Positions 35,439 to 48,500 of a stretch of 64,000 bases of DNA are shown here, in pieces. A program made the translations under genes and the position numbers. The notes below the pieces were generated by a model that saw only the letters and a program-made list of their open reading frames with translations, did not search any database and was not told the DNA's origin. The stretch covers positions 61,827,266 through 61,891,265 of the forward strand of contig NC_083560.1 in NCBI RefSeq assembly GCF_019925205.1, written 5' to 3'. Position 1 is the first letter of the stretch, and the number at the start of each line of letters is the position of its first letter. Source of the DNA: Metopolophium dirhodum. Taxonomy: Eukaryota; Arthropoda; Insecta; Hemiptera; Aphididae.

Positions 35439-36505
35439 CAAGGCTGGGCATTAACGAGTAAAAAACAAGGCTTGCATTTGGAAAAAATTCCGTTTTATGT
35501 TATTTACAATTAAAACGTTATTCAACTTTTGCGTTTATCGTTATTCAGAATTAAAACGTTACCCAAGTTTTGCGTTCATCGTTATACAGAATTAAAATGT
35601 TATCCAAGTTTTTCGTTTATCGTTATTTAGAATTAAAAAGTTTTGCATTTATTGTTATTTAAAATATTTTTAATACCTATTAAATTTAAAAATAATAACT
35701 AATGCAGGTAAGTTTGGATTCGGAATATAATATAATCAATTCTTAGATTGCTTACATGAAAATTATGAAATAAATGTTTCTACGAAACCAATAGACCTTT
35801 TAAATAAATAGATTTAAAATATTTCGTTTTGCGTTATTTTTTGTTCAATGATATTCTATAAATTATTTTTTGCGTTATTTTTCGTTTAATGATATTCTAT
35901 AAATTACGTTTTGCGTTATGTTTTGTTTTATGATATATAATATATTTTGTTAATCGTTGTGTTTTGTTTTGCGGTATTTAATTATTTTTGACTATCGATT
36001 TTCGTTATAATTACGTTTACAAACTTCAATAGTTTTTTGTCAAATATAACGTTATTATAACGTTTGCAAGCCCTGGTTAAAAAGTTAATTTTATTTTAAC
36101 TTTTTAACTTAAATAGTTACTTTTGGCATTTCATTAACTTAACTATTAACTCACTAAATTCCTTTTAAAATTAACGTGAAATTAACAAATTATTTTTTTA
36201 TTTTAAGAAGTAAGTTAAGTTAATTCAATTTAATTATATTTCACTATTTCAGTATGATTCGTTTTCATGTCAAAAAATATTTACCGTAAATTATTTAAAG
36301 TTAAAATTGTATATCATTCGAATCTAACTTACATGGAAATACAGTATAAAGTATAAACCACTATAGCACTATACTATATAATTTAGTTTTGGGTTAGGTA
36401 TAAACAAACTAGCTTTTTTTAAGTTAATAAAAAGTTAACAAAAAGTGTGTGTTAACTTTTTACTTAACTGAGTTAAAAAAAAAAGTATTAACTTGCCTGG
36501 CCTTG
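35439..36505. mobile_element. hAT-like non-autonomous element, interrupted by a second one
   Basis: Left terminus CAAGGCTGGGCATTAA and right terminus TTAACTTGCCTGGCCTTG are imperfect inverted repeats (CAAGGC..GGCA..TTAA). Perfect 8-bp duplications CTAATTTG flank it. Removing the inner insertion and one copy of its duplication leaves about 449 bp dominated by GTTAAAAAGTTAA and TTAACTTTTTAACTTA words. No coding capacity. Confidence 0.8.
35466..36075. mobile_element. Inner hAT-like non-autonomous element (family of 23528-24059)
   Basis: Starts CAAGGCTTGCA and ends TTTGCAAGCCCTG. The left terminus carries one change from the family consensus CAGGGCTTGCA. Flanks are GTAAAAAA (35458-35465) and GTTAAAAA (36076-36083), a 7/8 target duplication. 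The interior contains two minisatellites: a roughly 46-bp unit around AAAACGTTATCCAAGTTTTGCG repeated three to four times (about 35505-35660), and a roughly 50-bp unit around TTTTGCGTTATTTTTTGTT repeated three times (about 35820-35945). No coding capacity. Confidence 0.75.
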
Positions 36506-36513
36506 CTAATTTG
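36506..36513. repeat. Right target duplication of outer nested element
   Basis: CTAATTTG, identical to 35431-35438. Confidence 0.8.
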
Positions 36514-39500
36514 GCTAAGTATTTGAGGGCAGTCGTATAAGCTTCCGAGTAGGAATAACTGGTTCACTGCAATTACTTGTCCATCAGCTTTGGGTTATAA
36601 GCCTATATATTCAATATCGATGTATAACAATCATGATGTGGCTTTTGATCATTTTTAAGAAGACAAGCAGCAAAACTAAAAAAATTGTCGTTGTAAACTT
36701 TTAATATGGCTCATATAATATATTGTCTTTACAGAAAAGGTAAGCCTACTAATAATTATTTGGTTTTCAATTTTCATTGGGTATGCAATACGATGTTATG
36801 TTATTGTTATCATTTTATTCGTTTGGTAATGAACAAAAGTTGCCACTGCCATACCAAATCATGCATGTTAAATAATTATTAAATCATATTCGCGTTACAC
36901 TGCAAAGTTGATATTTCGTAGATTGTACAGATCATGTTCTAGAATTGATGTTTAAATTTACCTCTAATGATATCATCCTGGGTTTAGTGGCAGAAATTTA
37001 AAATGAAGTGGAATATTAATACTCTGCCGCTGTCCCAAGAGAGTGGGATTTGACCCGTGCCCGCAGGATTTTCAACTCATTTCCAAAAATGTATTTTTTT
37101 TTCAGGCAAAGAAATATCTTACATCAGAATACCAACGGTTTGATGAAAGGAGGAATCAACCATTAGTAACACTTTTAGCGTCTTAGCACACGCCTCTTAT
37201 TAGGTTTATTTTGCACGGATCATAACTAACAAATTATCGGTTTGTTCTAGAAAAAATACACAGACTCCAACTTGCTTAACCGTAGGATTTCACCAATTTA
37301 ACTTTTAAATTTTGTATATTGTAAAAATTACGCATACACTTCAATAATTTACAAAAAAAATTCACAACACCCCAATATTCATATATACTATATATTATTA
37401 TAATATTATTTGAGTTTTTTCGTAAAATCTGTTTGAAATTACAGATGCTTCTTGATCGAATACGATAACATAATTTAATATAATATGAAATAATATGTTA
37501 TATGTAATATATTATATATACTATATAAGCACGTTTTCCCCTATTATAAGATCAATAAATCGGACGAGAATAAGTATTTACTTTACACGCGTGGAAAACG
37601 TCGAAATTATTAATATAATAGTACGGATTAATTGATACAGTGGGCGATTTCCGTTGGGTCAAATATTGGCTGACCCTCGTCCCCACCTATTATACAGCTG
37701 TAGCTGCTGTACACCACCATAAACCGTACATATTATACTCCGCAGTATATACATACTGTATAATATCATAATATTATATATTAGGCAAACACAGCTATAT
37801 TTATTTAATTGCGTGGTCGCAGCCGATCCAAACGGACTAGGAAGTGTATTATGATATTATCGTATTATTGCGTGTATAATAATATGTAATGTTCGTATTT
37901 CGTATAACCACACAGTAATAGTCATATATTATAATATTATTATTTTCTATAATAGAGTAAACGGTCCGGTCTGCGAACAGTTAGGTATTAGCTTTTATTG
38001 GCAGGGATTCAATAACAAAATATCGGTTTTTTTCTCTCAATCGTTTTCGTAAGATTGTAAGACCTTATGACGTCTAGTATAACGATCTATCGCCCACGAA
38101 TTCCATTTTGCGTTCGAGTCGTATATCGAACTGTGCATTGTCACAACAACACAACGCCGACGCTTCTGTACCAAAATAATATCAATTACGCCAACACAAA
38201 GAGACGTTTCGTCAAAGCGTCCGAAGGTCCGAATTCGATTCTACCAATACAACATACGATATTATGAGTTATTATATCCTGTGACGGACTATTATTATAC
38301 TCGTGTTGTTCAATAACCGGGCCGAAAAGTGCGTATATATAACGAGACAACAAAGTTTTATGGCTCAAGAAAGGGGAAGCGGGTGGGAAATAATAAATAG
38401 CCACGTAGGGCGGGGACGAGAAAGCATTTCATTTGGATTTTTTCGTTAAAAACAACAAAGCGCGCGCACACACACACACAATATAACATATAAAACAGTC
38501 GGCATATTTTCCTCGCTCTTCCTCCGACGCTGTTAAATAAATGGCCCGTGTAGGCCCGCGAATGTGTGTGCCATATACACAGCGGCGTCTATGAGGTATC
38601 GGTGTGAGTGGCTCGCACGTTTTCATATTATATTATAGACAGTCGTTCGCCTGGTAGTTTTTTTTTTTTTTGCGAGCCCAAAACCGTACGCCACTCAAAA
38701 ACCAAAGACAAATCATGCCATGTTTTTCCACCCTAGAACCGAACGAGACGATGAATATATTATTATTACTGTTATTACTTATACGCACCTATGTAGTATA
38801 TAATATAATACATAGTTATCGGAACGAGCAGAATAAAATATAATGTTATAATAGACGTGTAACGAGCCTCCAAACGGCTCTAGCGGCTAAGTACGGACAT
38901 AGGTCCACGCCGTCAAACCGAGACTGACAAAATATTTCCGTCGATTTGTGCTCGATAATAATTTAGGTGTATTATTTTTGCACAAAATATGGCCGTCGAA
39001 ACTCTGCAATGGTGACGGCAGTAGAACATCATCTTCCCACGAATTCCGTTGAATTCAAAGTCCAAGAGAGTCGATAGCTGTATGCACACGAGACAGTGAT
39101 AGTACGGCACCTGCGGCACCTACCCACGCACTGCATTCAGCTCATCATTATATAGTGGTATTAAGGGCTTGGAAGATTGGATATGGTACTACTGTGAAGA
39201 AACTTCAATACAAATATTCTTGCAAATGTTGGCTTTTGCGAAAGTGATCCACTACTTACAAGGCCAATGGGTGATATAAAAAGCGGTCAAATAGTAGACA
39301 ACACGTCGCGGTAAGACGCTGCATTGAGTCGAGACGTTTTAGCAACTGCCAACTATGGTACCTAGTAGAACCTTTTGCTAATAACAGTATTTTTGGAATA
39401 GGAACTTTCTGTAACTTTGTATGGATTAATATTAGACATTTAAAATACTGGGATATATACACAATACACATACATAGTAATATATATCATGAATGCGCGG

Positions 39501-39620
39501 AAATGTATTTTAATAATGAAAATAAAAACATTGTCAAAATAACTATTTATACAGAATACAAGCGATATGGAAACAATAATTATAGCAGTGATGGCGTTAT
39601 AGTCATTTTTACGCTAAAAA
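36514..39620. other. Non-coding stretch, no supported gene
   Basis: Contains a GC-richer patch at about 38060-38720 and a (CA)n tract at 38467-38480. Frames of 60-70 codons lack recognisable domains. Confidence 0.45.
38467..38480. repeat. (CA)n microsatellite
   Basis: Seven CA units after a CG run. Confidence 0.85.
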
Positions 39621-40423
39621 TATATACATTGAGTCATTTTTTTAAGCATTATCACCCTATTTGTATGCTTAAATTAAGCATATTCAAATTTTGATTTTCG
39701 GAATTTTTAAATACACGTCTTCATTACCATATTTTCGAATCCTTGAGATTTTTTGTACCACTTAAGGATGAACCTGGGAAAATATAAACTTCTGTACCTA
39801 TTTCAAATAGAAACCACCCTTTTTAATTTTAAATCATTAAGCACATATTTTTTTGAAAATTTTGATGTATCTGAAATAAACTACAAGTGAGTAGTTTTTG
39901 AATTATATAACTATTTATGAACAATATTATGTCTATGCTAATGTGTTAAGTATACAGGAAGCTTAGACGATTTGAAAAAAAATACTAATTAATTTTGATC
40001 TATCTATATAAATAATTTGTAAAAGTGATCCACTGTATCTAAAATTATATATTATAGTTTTTGTATTTATAACACCATTTTTAAGGATTATTATCCTTAC
40101 TATAAACATTTTAATAACTCAAAATCGGCTCATGATAATTTTGATTTAGATACATCAACATTTTCAAAAAATCCATCTTCTAATTAATTTTCAGTAAAAA
40201 ACCGGGGATTCTCATTTGATAAGTATAAGTCTGTACTACAGCCATTCGCCATTCACCACAGGATATTCCTATTAAGTAAAACAAATAATATCAGCAATTT
40301 GAAAATATAGTTTTAAGTAGACCTAATTCTACTTAGAATTTCTTAAAATCAAAATTTGAATAAATGTACTGTTAAATTACCGATAAATGGTGGTAAGTAT
40401 GTTTGAAAATCACCCTGTATATA
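39621..40423. mobile_element. Long imperfect palindromic (MITE-like) element
   Basis: The left end TATATACATTGAGTCATTTTT and the complement of the right end TATATACAGGGTGATTTTC are alike, and similarity continues inward through ATTCAAATTTTGATTTT (left about 39685; right in complement about 40355), a GTACC/GTAC block with CACCC-type words, and TTTTTTGAAAATnTTGATGTATCT (left about 39850-39875; right about 40148-40170). Two arms of roughly 300 bp therefore fold back on each other at moderate identity. No transposase and no clear target duplication; termini are placed by symmetry. Confidence 0.6.
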
Positions 40424-42469
40424 TTATAAAAAAAAAATGTTTTGAAAGATATAATAGAGTAATAATTTTCGATTTAAACTGACCGATTGTCGAATATAAT
40501 TTAATGTTTAATAGATAAAAGGAAAATATGACATGTAAACATCGATCGAACATAATACTCGTTGGCAGTATTGTATTATACTTATCTTCTTTAATCCTTC
40601 GACGAGCTGTGCGATTATAGTACGACGAACGTCGTAAGTCTACGATTGAGAAAATAAATAAGAAATACGAATGCGTCCCGTGGCTTGACGACGGGTTAAA
40701 AAAAAAAAAATACCAAAACGTCGAACACGACTGTCGTCCTAATAATCGATCAGGATTAACACTATATATTGCCGGACGACAACACTGACCACATACGACT
40801 TTATATATTTTAACTTGTCAAACGTCAACGTTACATTACGAACACTGTGTGATCCTTTCGTGTGTACCGTTTTACTTTCGAGACGAGGCACCAATCACGA
40901 TTCCTTCGTATTTTTAAGCTGCGTCATACACACACTGCAGCTATATAATATTACAATATTATTACGATACGCGCATTATAATTTTTATCATGTAGACGGG
41001 CACGTGTCCACGTCGACGGAGAGATTAATTCCAGTATAAAAGCGTGTTTAATTTTATGTTATTCTCGGAAGATGAATGGAAAACATAGGTAAAATCATAT
41101 ATTTTTTATGAATTCGTAAACGTGTGTGGCGGAAGCTGGATCCCGGCCAACGGTGTTCGCGATTAAAATAATAACATTATGTCGGAAAAATGTGACGCGA
41201 TAATTTTTTTTAGACATAACCCGTCCTGCGCGGCGTCGCGTGCCGTTTAAATTCAGAACAATCCATATAATATGATGCACGTACGTATTTAGATATTAAC
41301 GATGCGTATTTATAAATACGTTTTGTTTACTACATTTAAAGCGGAAAGCGTTTTGCGCGTTTTGCAATCACGTAATATTTCCCGGCGGCGAGTTGATAAC
41401 AAATCGTATTTTAAACAATGGAACAAAGTTGTGAAAAGCGCGTGAGGTGTACACAGACACACACGTAATTATTACCAATACGTACACAAGTAAGTAGGAC
41501 GATATAATGTTTTCATTAACATAAGCTATTTATCGGCCTAATTGGTTTGTTTCCCTGCATAATGTATTATACTGTGTATGGTGTACACAATAATGATATT
41601 AATCATGATATAAAAACAAGTTATGATCGTAATTTTTTGACGGTCAGATCCTTCGGTAAGGACGTGACGTGGCGTAGTGTATAGTAATAATAATTTAATG
41701 ACAATATGATACGGGTAATGAAGTGACGTATCGCACAGACTTGGACGAAATCTGGATTTTTGCGATCATACCATGTTGTTTATATCATACTATGATAGCA
41801 TGATACTATTGGGTGTATAATATACTCTCGTGGGTAAAATTGTTATTTATTTTGATCGTATTTAAACTATGTGTTCAATATTTAATGTATTTTTATAATA
41901 AATAATGTAGATATAAAGTTATGTAGGTACCTACCGAATATCGTAAATACTATTTATACATAATATTTTAAACTTTTGCGACCAACGGCTATTATTTAGG
42001 GAAATTTATTTGTTTTGCAACCCTGAAAGTGACCGAACGCAACTGGTCTATCGACCCTAAAATGTTTTGAGCGTTAGATGCAAAGGTACTTTTAATTGGC
42101 AAACTTTCAATATTTACACATGTATGGGTTTAAATAAACGCACGTGGCAACTGCACGTCTAATAGGTATAATATTATTATAGTGTAAGCATATTGTGTAC
42201 ATAGGTACCATATAGGTACTATTTAAACGTAAGCGAAACGAGTGTGCGCGCTTTGAGGTCACGACGGACGAAGGAGAACATAGTGAGCGAAAAATGTAGA
42301 ACCCGACTAGCATATTATTATAATAATACAATAATACTATAGACTATCGGTAAATATCGGGTAAACAAGACCTATACATAGTCGCATGGATAAACAATGC
42401 CCAAGATAACCGTAATGTTTATGATAATATTACCTGCAATTGCATAACGGTAATGATAATATTTATAAC
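40424..42469. other. Non-coding stretch, no supported gene
   Basis: GC-richer at about 40600-41030 and 41340-41420. No recognisable frames. Confidence 0.45.
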
Positions 42470-43330
42470 GCGGGCGCGGCGTGGTGTCGATCGGTAAAAA
42501 ATATTGGACGCGTGCGATCGGAAATCGCGTTATTTTCTTTTTTCTCCTGAACGGGAAACTCCGGAAACGGTCGTTATTCAACGTCGACGAGCGGCCGTGG
42601 CAGACATCGCATTCATCCGTGGGAGTGGTGCGAAATTTTCCAGAACCGCGCAGATGTGCTCATCCGGACACCGGACACGTCTCTGCGGACCCGGATCGTC
42701 GGTGGGTCATTTTATTATATATAAATAAAATGTATAGTAATACAGTTGGCACAAGTTCTCGTATATATATATAATGTATAATACGTATGTATATATATTC
42801 TATTTGTACAGAAATACAGAAGTACTACCCGTCGGTTCGCCATCTCGGCCTCGGGGCGGGATAAAGACCTTTTTGTCGTCGTCGCGAAACTTCTCGACCG
42901 CCACCCAGCTCCGACCGTTCCGGGTGCTGCGTGCCGATGAACTGGTCCTCGAGTGATCGTCACGATGTATTTTATAATAATATTTAGATAGTTTCACGCC
43001 ACCGTTGACGGCGAAAACGCGGTTCGTCGATATCATGTATATATTATAATACTATTGATAATATGTCTTGCGTATCATGCACAATATCGTATCGCCGAAA
43101 CGACCGCCATGTGTTTCGGAAGCCGCGAATTTCACGCGCACTATCAACTTTTGCCTGGCCACGACGTGGCAAGAGATGTTTAATATGTGTGTGTGTGTGT
43201 GTGTGTCGGGTGTCCCCAAGATCTCGCAACTTCGACGACAATCCTCTATGTCGGTGTTTGCAGATTTTCGTTTACGTCACGACCAATATCGACGCATTAC
43301 AACTTATTTTACCCCACTCGGGCTGAACTC
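42470..43330. other. GC-richer, CpG-containing patch; possible exon or promoter region
   Basis: Open frames are longer here than elsewhere outside transposons (for example 43068-43481 plus, 137 codons; 42800-43036 minus, 78 codons, with residues such as VEKFRDDDKKVFIPPRGRDGE). One encodes a Val/Cys run from the (TG)n at 43186-43206. None is recognisable, and frames overlap on both strands as expected of GC-rich non-coding DNA. A 5' gene region is possible. Confidence 0.25.
43186..43206. repeat. (TG)n microsatellite
   Basis: About ten TG units. Confidence 0.9.
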
Positions 43331-44067
43331 GTCTTCATATTGTATAGATAATATTAGTTGGAACACCCATTTTACTGAAGGTGCGTTTTCACACCACACG
43401 TACGTCATTACATTAATATGTAAACTATTAGTCACTCTAAATCAGATTCTAAACTTAAATAGACTTACACGACGATTTTGAGTACACAATTTGTAATTTG
43501 GGTTTAATGTATTTACGTTACATAGCTCTGTAGTACTTACGTGTTGGCTATCATAGACCATAGGCATATTTTAGGGGGTCGACGGTAGGTCAATATCTTC
43601 CAACTTACCTTTTCGTATACACTTCATAATAATTCAATTACAAATGTATACTCGGTTTTTGCAAAAAAAAGCAATTTCACAATAATTTGCATCATTGTGT
43701 ACCTTTATCGATTCTATAGACCAAAGTAGGAAATTTCAATGAATGCAGGTACCATTCCAATGATAACAGATGGTATATTTTTAGATAATTTTGACGCAAT
43801 TAACATTATTTTTAAATGATTAAAAGGTAAAAACAATTTTTTACTGGTAGGTAGTTGAGAAATAATTATTATTTTTCGTCTTGAAGAGAAAGTGAGATAC
43901 AAACCCCTAAATTTTGCCAAAAATACAAAATCAAAAATCTCGTTCTCATAAATTTAGTCTTAGGGATACTTCCATTTATAACGTAGGCATAACAGAAAAA
44001 AAAGAAGTAATTAAATATTTTCAAATTTAAGTTTAGGTAAACCATAATTTAGTTTTTAAATTATAGG
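43331..44067. other. AT-rich non-coding stretch
   Basis: No supported gene. A 68-codon minus-strand frame at 43714-43920 has no recognisable motif. Confidence 0.5.
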
Positions 44068-44075
44068 AATGAAAC
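44068..44075. repeat. Left 8-bp target duplication of the host hAT-like element
   Basis: AATGAAAC, 7/8 identical to AATGACAC at 59767-59774. Confidence 0.7.
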
Positions 44076-44157
44076 CAGGGACTAGAACCTTACTGAAAAG
44101 AAACGGTTTTGGAACCTGGAACCCTTTGAATATTGAGAACCAAAACCTCATCGAATC

Positions 44158-44162
44158 CCTTA
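44158..44162. repeat. Left 5-bp target duplication of Bel-Pao
   Basis: CCTTA directly before the first LTR; identical to 59481-59485. No such duplication brackets either unit separately. Confidence 0.85.
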
Positions 44163-45202
44163 TGTTGGGTACACAATCGGCGGTTCGTATTTCCGCGCGG
44201 TTGTATGCGATATGACTAGGTCATAATGTTGTCACCCTGCCGCCCAGCCGCCGAAAAGTGTGCGAGCGAACTTTGCACCTCCAGAGTGGGGACGGTCTCG
44301 CCACAGTCGTGCCTCCAGCGATCCGCACCCGCCGCCATGCAAAAGTCGTCGCTTCTAAGCCGTCTAGGCAACATGTTGTTTTTCCGCCGTCTTGGCACTT
44401 TTATTGGTAAACCACATTTTTAATCAACGCGATCCGGTGAGCCTTCGCTGCTCACGAACTCATCGTGTATGTACGTTTTGTTGTTTTCTTCGCGTTTCGA
44501 GTTCTGGCCGTCCGCGCCGACACCGCGGCTTGATTTATTGTCCGCCGCCCGTCCGAGCTTCGCAGTGGGACCCCGGGCCGTGGTTGCCCACGTGTTTGCA
44601 GATTGAGCCGCCCGTGTTCTTCTCATGTCGCGCCGTGCGTAGTGCCGACAACGTGTATCGCTCGACCGCCTGTGTCGTGATACAACACCGTTTATTAGTT
44701 TTTCCGTCGCTCGCCCGACTCGCTGTGCGTTTCGAGCCCTGCTCGCTTCGCACCCACGTGTTCCGCCCGCCCGTCCTACGCAGTGCGAACCGTGGTCAAG
44801 CCATTTTTTTGTTGTCGTTTGTGCCGCGTCCCTACGCCGCGACAATTAATGTTTTCGCGTGACCGTTTCGCGATCTCCCTCTAACGGAAATACGAGTTCG
44901 TGTCCGCGTCGTCCAACACCTCGTCTTTACGTTTTGTACGCAGTGTCGTCGACCCATTCGTCGAAAGCGACGGGAGTGCAAGTGACGCCAGCCCCGATTG
45001 CCGCCCGCAGCTGTTGCAACGCTCCACTGGGTCAACTGCCGCGCCATCGTCGTGGTATCATCTTCCGTCCTTATCAGGTCGTACACACGCGATTTATTTG
45101 TCAACAAACACTATTTTCTTTTGCATTTGTATTATTTTTTTTGTTTCTTGATTTATTGATTCACGCGATCGTATGTGATCGCGCTTATAATACTAACCCT
45201 AG

Positions 45203-45207
45203 TCAGT
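45203..45207 (+). promoter_or_regulatory. Candidate LTR initiator (TCAGT)
   Basis: Matches the arthropod initiator consensus, lies 28 bp upstream of AATAAA and just after a TATAATA string. Repeated at 52192 and 59181 in the other LTRs. The TATA-to-start spacing (about 19 bp) is shorter than usual, so initiator-driven transcription is more likely if this is the start. Confidence 0.35.
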
Positions 45208-45232
45208 AAGAGAGTCTTTTGCAGAACACCAC

Positions 45233-45238
45233 AATAAA
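45233..45238 (+). terminator. LTR polyadenylation signal AATAAA (also 52222-52227, 59211-59216)
   Basis: AATAAATTGTTCTGC in each LTR; T-rich sequence follows. The copy in the last LTR would end full-length transcripts; the middle copy could end transcripts of the first unit. Confidence 0.5.
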
Positions 45239-45507
45239 TTGTTCTGCACCATATTTATCGACCCATTGTTGTTATTGTAATTAGGTACCTCTCATTCATC
45301 ACCTTAGCACTCATACATCCTAAAGATTTGAACCTAGCTTTAATACAGTCCACTTTCGATCTCTCACTCTCCCCTCCTTACAGGGCTATCGACAGGTACC
45401 TACGACTTAAGTAACTACACGCCCGACGCATAACGTGTTGGCCGCCGTCCGTGCGCGCACGTATCCGTCACCGGCTTTACAGGTGCAGCCGTCATCCGCA
45501 CATTGTT

Positions 45508-45525
45508 TGGTCCTTCGGGCCGGAT
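45508..45525 (+). other. Primer binding site, tRNA-Tyr-like (unit 1)
   Basis: TGGTCCTTCGGGCCGGAT begins 5 nt after the LTR end. It is complementary to the expected 3' end of animal tRNA-Tyr (CCGGCTCGAAGGACCA), with one G:U wobble. The tRNA assignment relies on remembered tRNA consensus, not on a tRNA in this window. Confidence 0.7.
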
Positions 45526-45597
45526 TTATTTTCGTGTAATTACTTCGTCACAATCGTACCTCATCACGTAATCATTTAATTTCGTATTCGTATCGTC

Positions 45598-48500
45598 ATG
45601 GCACCACTAAAGAAAGAAGAGGATCCGGTAAAGGTTCTACTGCGAGGTCGCGTCAAACGCGATAACATATTAAATTCGGTTAAAAATATTCACGCCACAG
45701 CATTAGAGGCACGCGCTGATATTGGGAAAATACCGTCGTTAATTATTCACGCTGAAGAACTAAATAAGTTCGTCGAACAATTTCAACATCAACAAGACAT
45801 CATTATTAACGCATTAATCGACGCCGACCGTATTGCTGAGTTTGAACAGGTTGATCGTCCGTTGATTACTTCCATGGAATCCATGCGTCTTGAAATAAAA
45901 ACAATTGTCGCGAGTGCCGTTCCTGTGTCTACTTCCGAAAGTAAATCGTCGTCTTCGTCGTTCACCAATTCCGTGCCACAACAACAATTCGTCGCGTTAC
46001 CTAAAATTAAATTACCTATGTTCGACGGCAACTTACTATCGTGGCGATCGTTTCGCGATATATATATATCACTCGTACATGATAACCAACACATAGATGA
46101 CGCACAGCGTTTTCATCACTTACTGTCGTGTCTATCTGGTTCAGCGTTGGCTATTATTAAATCTATACCGTTGTCCGCGGCTAACTACCCGATCGCGTGG
46201 GACGCGTTGTCCGAGCGTTACAACAATAAACGTTTGTTAGCTTCCGCTCACATGGACAAATTATTCGCCTTTAAACCAATCGCTCATGAATCACTACCAG
46301 CTTTAATTGAGTTCGTCAATACATTTAAGGAAAATGTATCAATAATTAAATCGCTGGGGGTCGATGACCTTTCGAGTTTTTTGCTGTTCCATATGTGCTC
46401 TCGCGTTCTCGACCCGACCACGTTACAACTGTTCGAATCTAGTACGTCACAGTCAACTATTCCGACTTTTGACGAATTAGTAAATTTTGTGCAACATCGA
46501 TGTAAGATTTTGGAAAATCTTACAAAATCTAATAAAGTCGGTCGCAACGAAAAACCGTTCGAAAAACCGGATGTTCGCGGTAAACATACCAAATCGACTA
46601 AATCAGTGTTCGCTGCTACTACGTCCGCTTCGACTAAATTTAAGACTAGGAATTGTTTATATTGTGATAAGCCCGATCATAGAATATATCAATGTCCGAA
46701 ACTCACCGGAATGACTGTTGATAAACGACGAGACGTTGTATTAGCTCGTAAATTGTGTTTCGCGTGTTTGAGTTCGAGTCATATGGTCAATACGTGTCCG
46801 TCGACCAAGGGTTGTTTTTCGTGCAACAGTAAGCGTCATCACACCCTACTACATCGTGAACAAAATCAAACGTCAACTGTAGATAATACGACTTCGAATA
46901 GTACCCCGGTACCCCAACCCACCACGTCGAGTGGTAATTCTAGCTCGTTTGTCGGTGCCGCCTGCACCAATTCTACCGTCGTACTAGGTACAGCGATTGT
47001 TCACATTAAAGATGCGTGGGAACAAGTACATTGCGTACGCGTACTGCTCGATAGTGGCTCGCAGATTTCCGCCATGACTAGTGATTGTGCAGCGCGGCTT
47101 GGACTTTCGAAACGTCGTTACAAGTCTGACATCGTAGGTTTCGCACAAAGTCCTGTGTCCCACGTTCAAGGTATAACCCGCTGTCAATTTTCGTCACACG
47201 TTAAACCAGATTATTTATTCCCGTCTGTTGACTTAGTTGTTCTAAAACAAATTACCACTGCCATGCCAGCTACTCGGTTACCAGCGACCGTGCGTCAACA
47301 ATATCAACACCTTCGACTCGCCGATGACAAATTCGACACTCCGTCTCGCATCGACGTTTTATTCGGTGCGGATATCCTACCAAGTCTGATCCGCCCACAC
47401 GCGGGTGTGGAACATCATTCGGGTTTACCATCGGCCCTTGACACTCAGCTTGGCTGGATAATTTTCGGTTCATTTTCTACTCCGAACAAGTCACCTCCAG
47501 TCACGCTGACCACCGCAGTCGCTCCGCCCTCAATCGAAGATTTAATTAAAAAATTCTGGTTGATCGAAGAACCCGCCGCACCGTCGTCACCTACCACGGA
47601 AGACCAGTGGTGTGAAGAGTATTTTACTAAGTCTACCTCGCGTGATACGACAGGTCGATTTTGTGTCGCCCTACCATTTCGCCATTTGTTCACCGGCCCA
47701 ACTCAACAGCATGGTACATCGCATCACGGTCTCGGTGATTCGCGTTCTATAGCGCTGAAAAGATTCTATAATCTAGAAAAGCGATTAGCCAAGGATCCCG
47801 TGCTGTATGCGGCGTATCGTCAGTTCATGTCCACCTACCGTTCGCTGGGACACATGGTGCCAGCCCCGTCACCGGGCATCTATTTTATTCCGCATCATGC
47901 CGTATTCAAAGCCGACGGTGACATGTCCAAAATACGTGTCGTGTTCGACGCATCATCCGCCTCGTCATCCGGTCGCTCCTTGAACGATATATTGTGCACC
48001 GGACCGAAGCTGCAAGTCGATCTACGCGATATTCTACTCCGCTGCCGTATGCATCGATATATTCTGTCCGCCGACATTGTCAAAATGTACCGACAAATGT
48101 TAATTCGTCCAGAAGACAGGGCATTTCAACATATTTTTTGGCGTGACGCGCCTAGCGACGACGTCGTTGAATTTCAATTGTGTACCATCACGTACGGCCT
48201 CAACTGTGCGCCGTATCTAGCCATACGTTGTCTACACGAGCTCGACAGCCAAGACGGTAATCGGTTTCCGTTAGCCAAAGACGTTCTCACCAGAACCGCC
48301 TACGTCGATGATATCGTCATCGGCGCCGACACTGAAGAGCTATTGTTACGTCGAAAAACGGACATCGTCGGTCTACTGCGCAGCTGTGCCTGCGAGTTGA
48401 GTAAGTGGACCAGCAATAGCACCGCCGTACTCGAGTCTGTTCCTTCCGGGGACCGAGTACAGGCCATATCATTCGACCCTCAAGAAGAACACGCCGTGAA

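Larger units (their letters stand above)
44163..45502 (+). repeat. Bel-Pao LTR 1 (5' LTR)
   Basis: 1340 bp, TG...CA ends. A candidate arthropod initiator TCAGT lies at 45203-45207, 17 bp after TTATAATA (45185-45192), and AATAAA is at 45233-45238. This suggests U3 of about 1040 bp, a short R region and a U5 of about 260 bp. Frames inside the LTR (up to 156 codons) overlap on both strands and are not considered genes. Confidence 0.95.

Noticed and set aside
37015..37075. tRNA-derived SINE (GTGGGATTTGACCC resembles an inverted B box)
   Set aside because: The T-loop match lacks one base and there is no A box at the expected distance, no 3' tail and no target duplication.
44216..45209. LTR frames of 60-156 codons (repeated at +6989 and +13978)
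   Set aside because: Overlapping on both strands, no domain, lying within U3/R/U5 of the LTR. GC-rich DNA has fewer chance stops.
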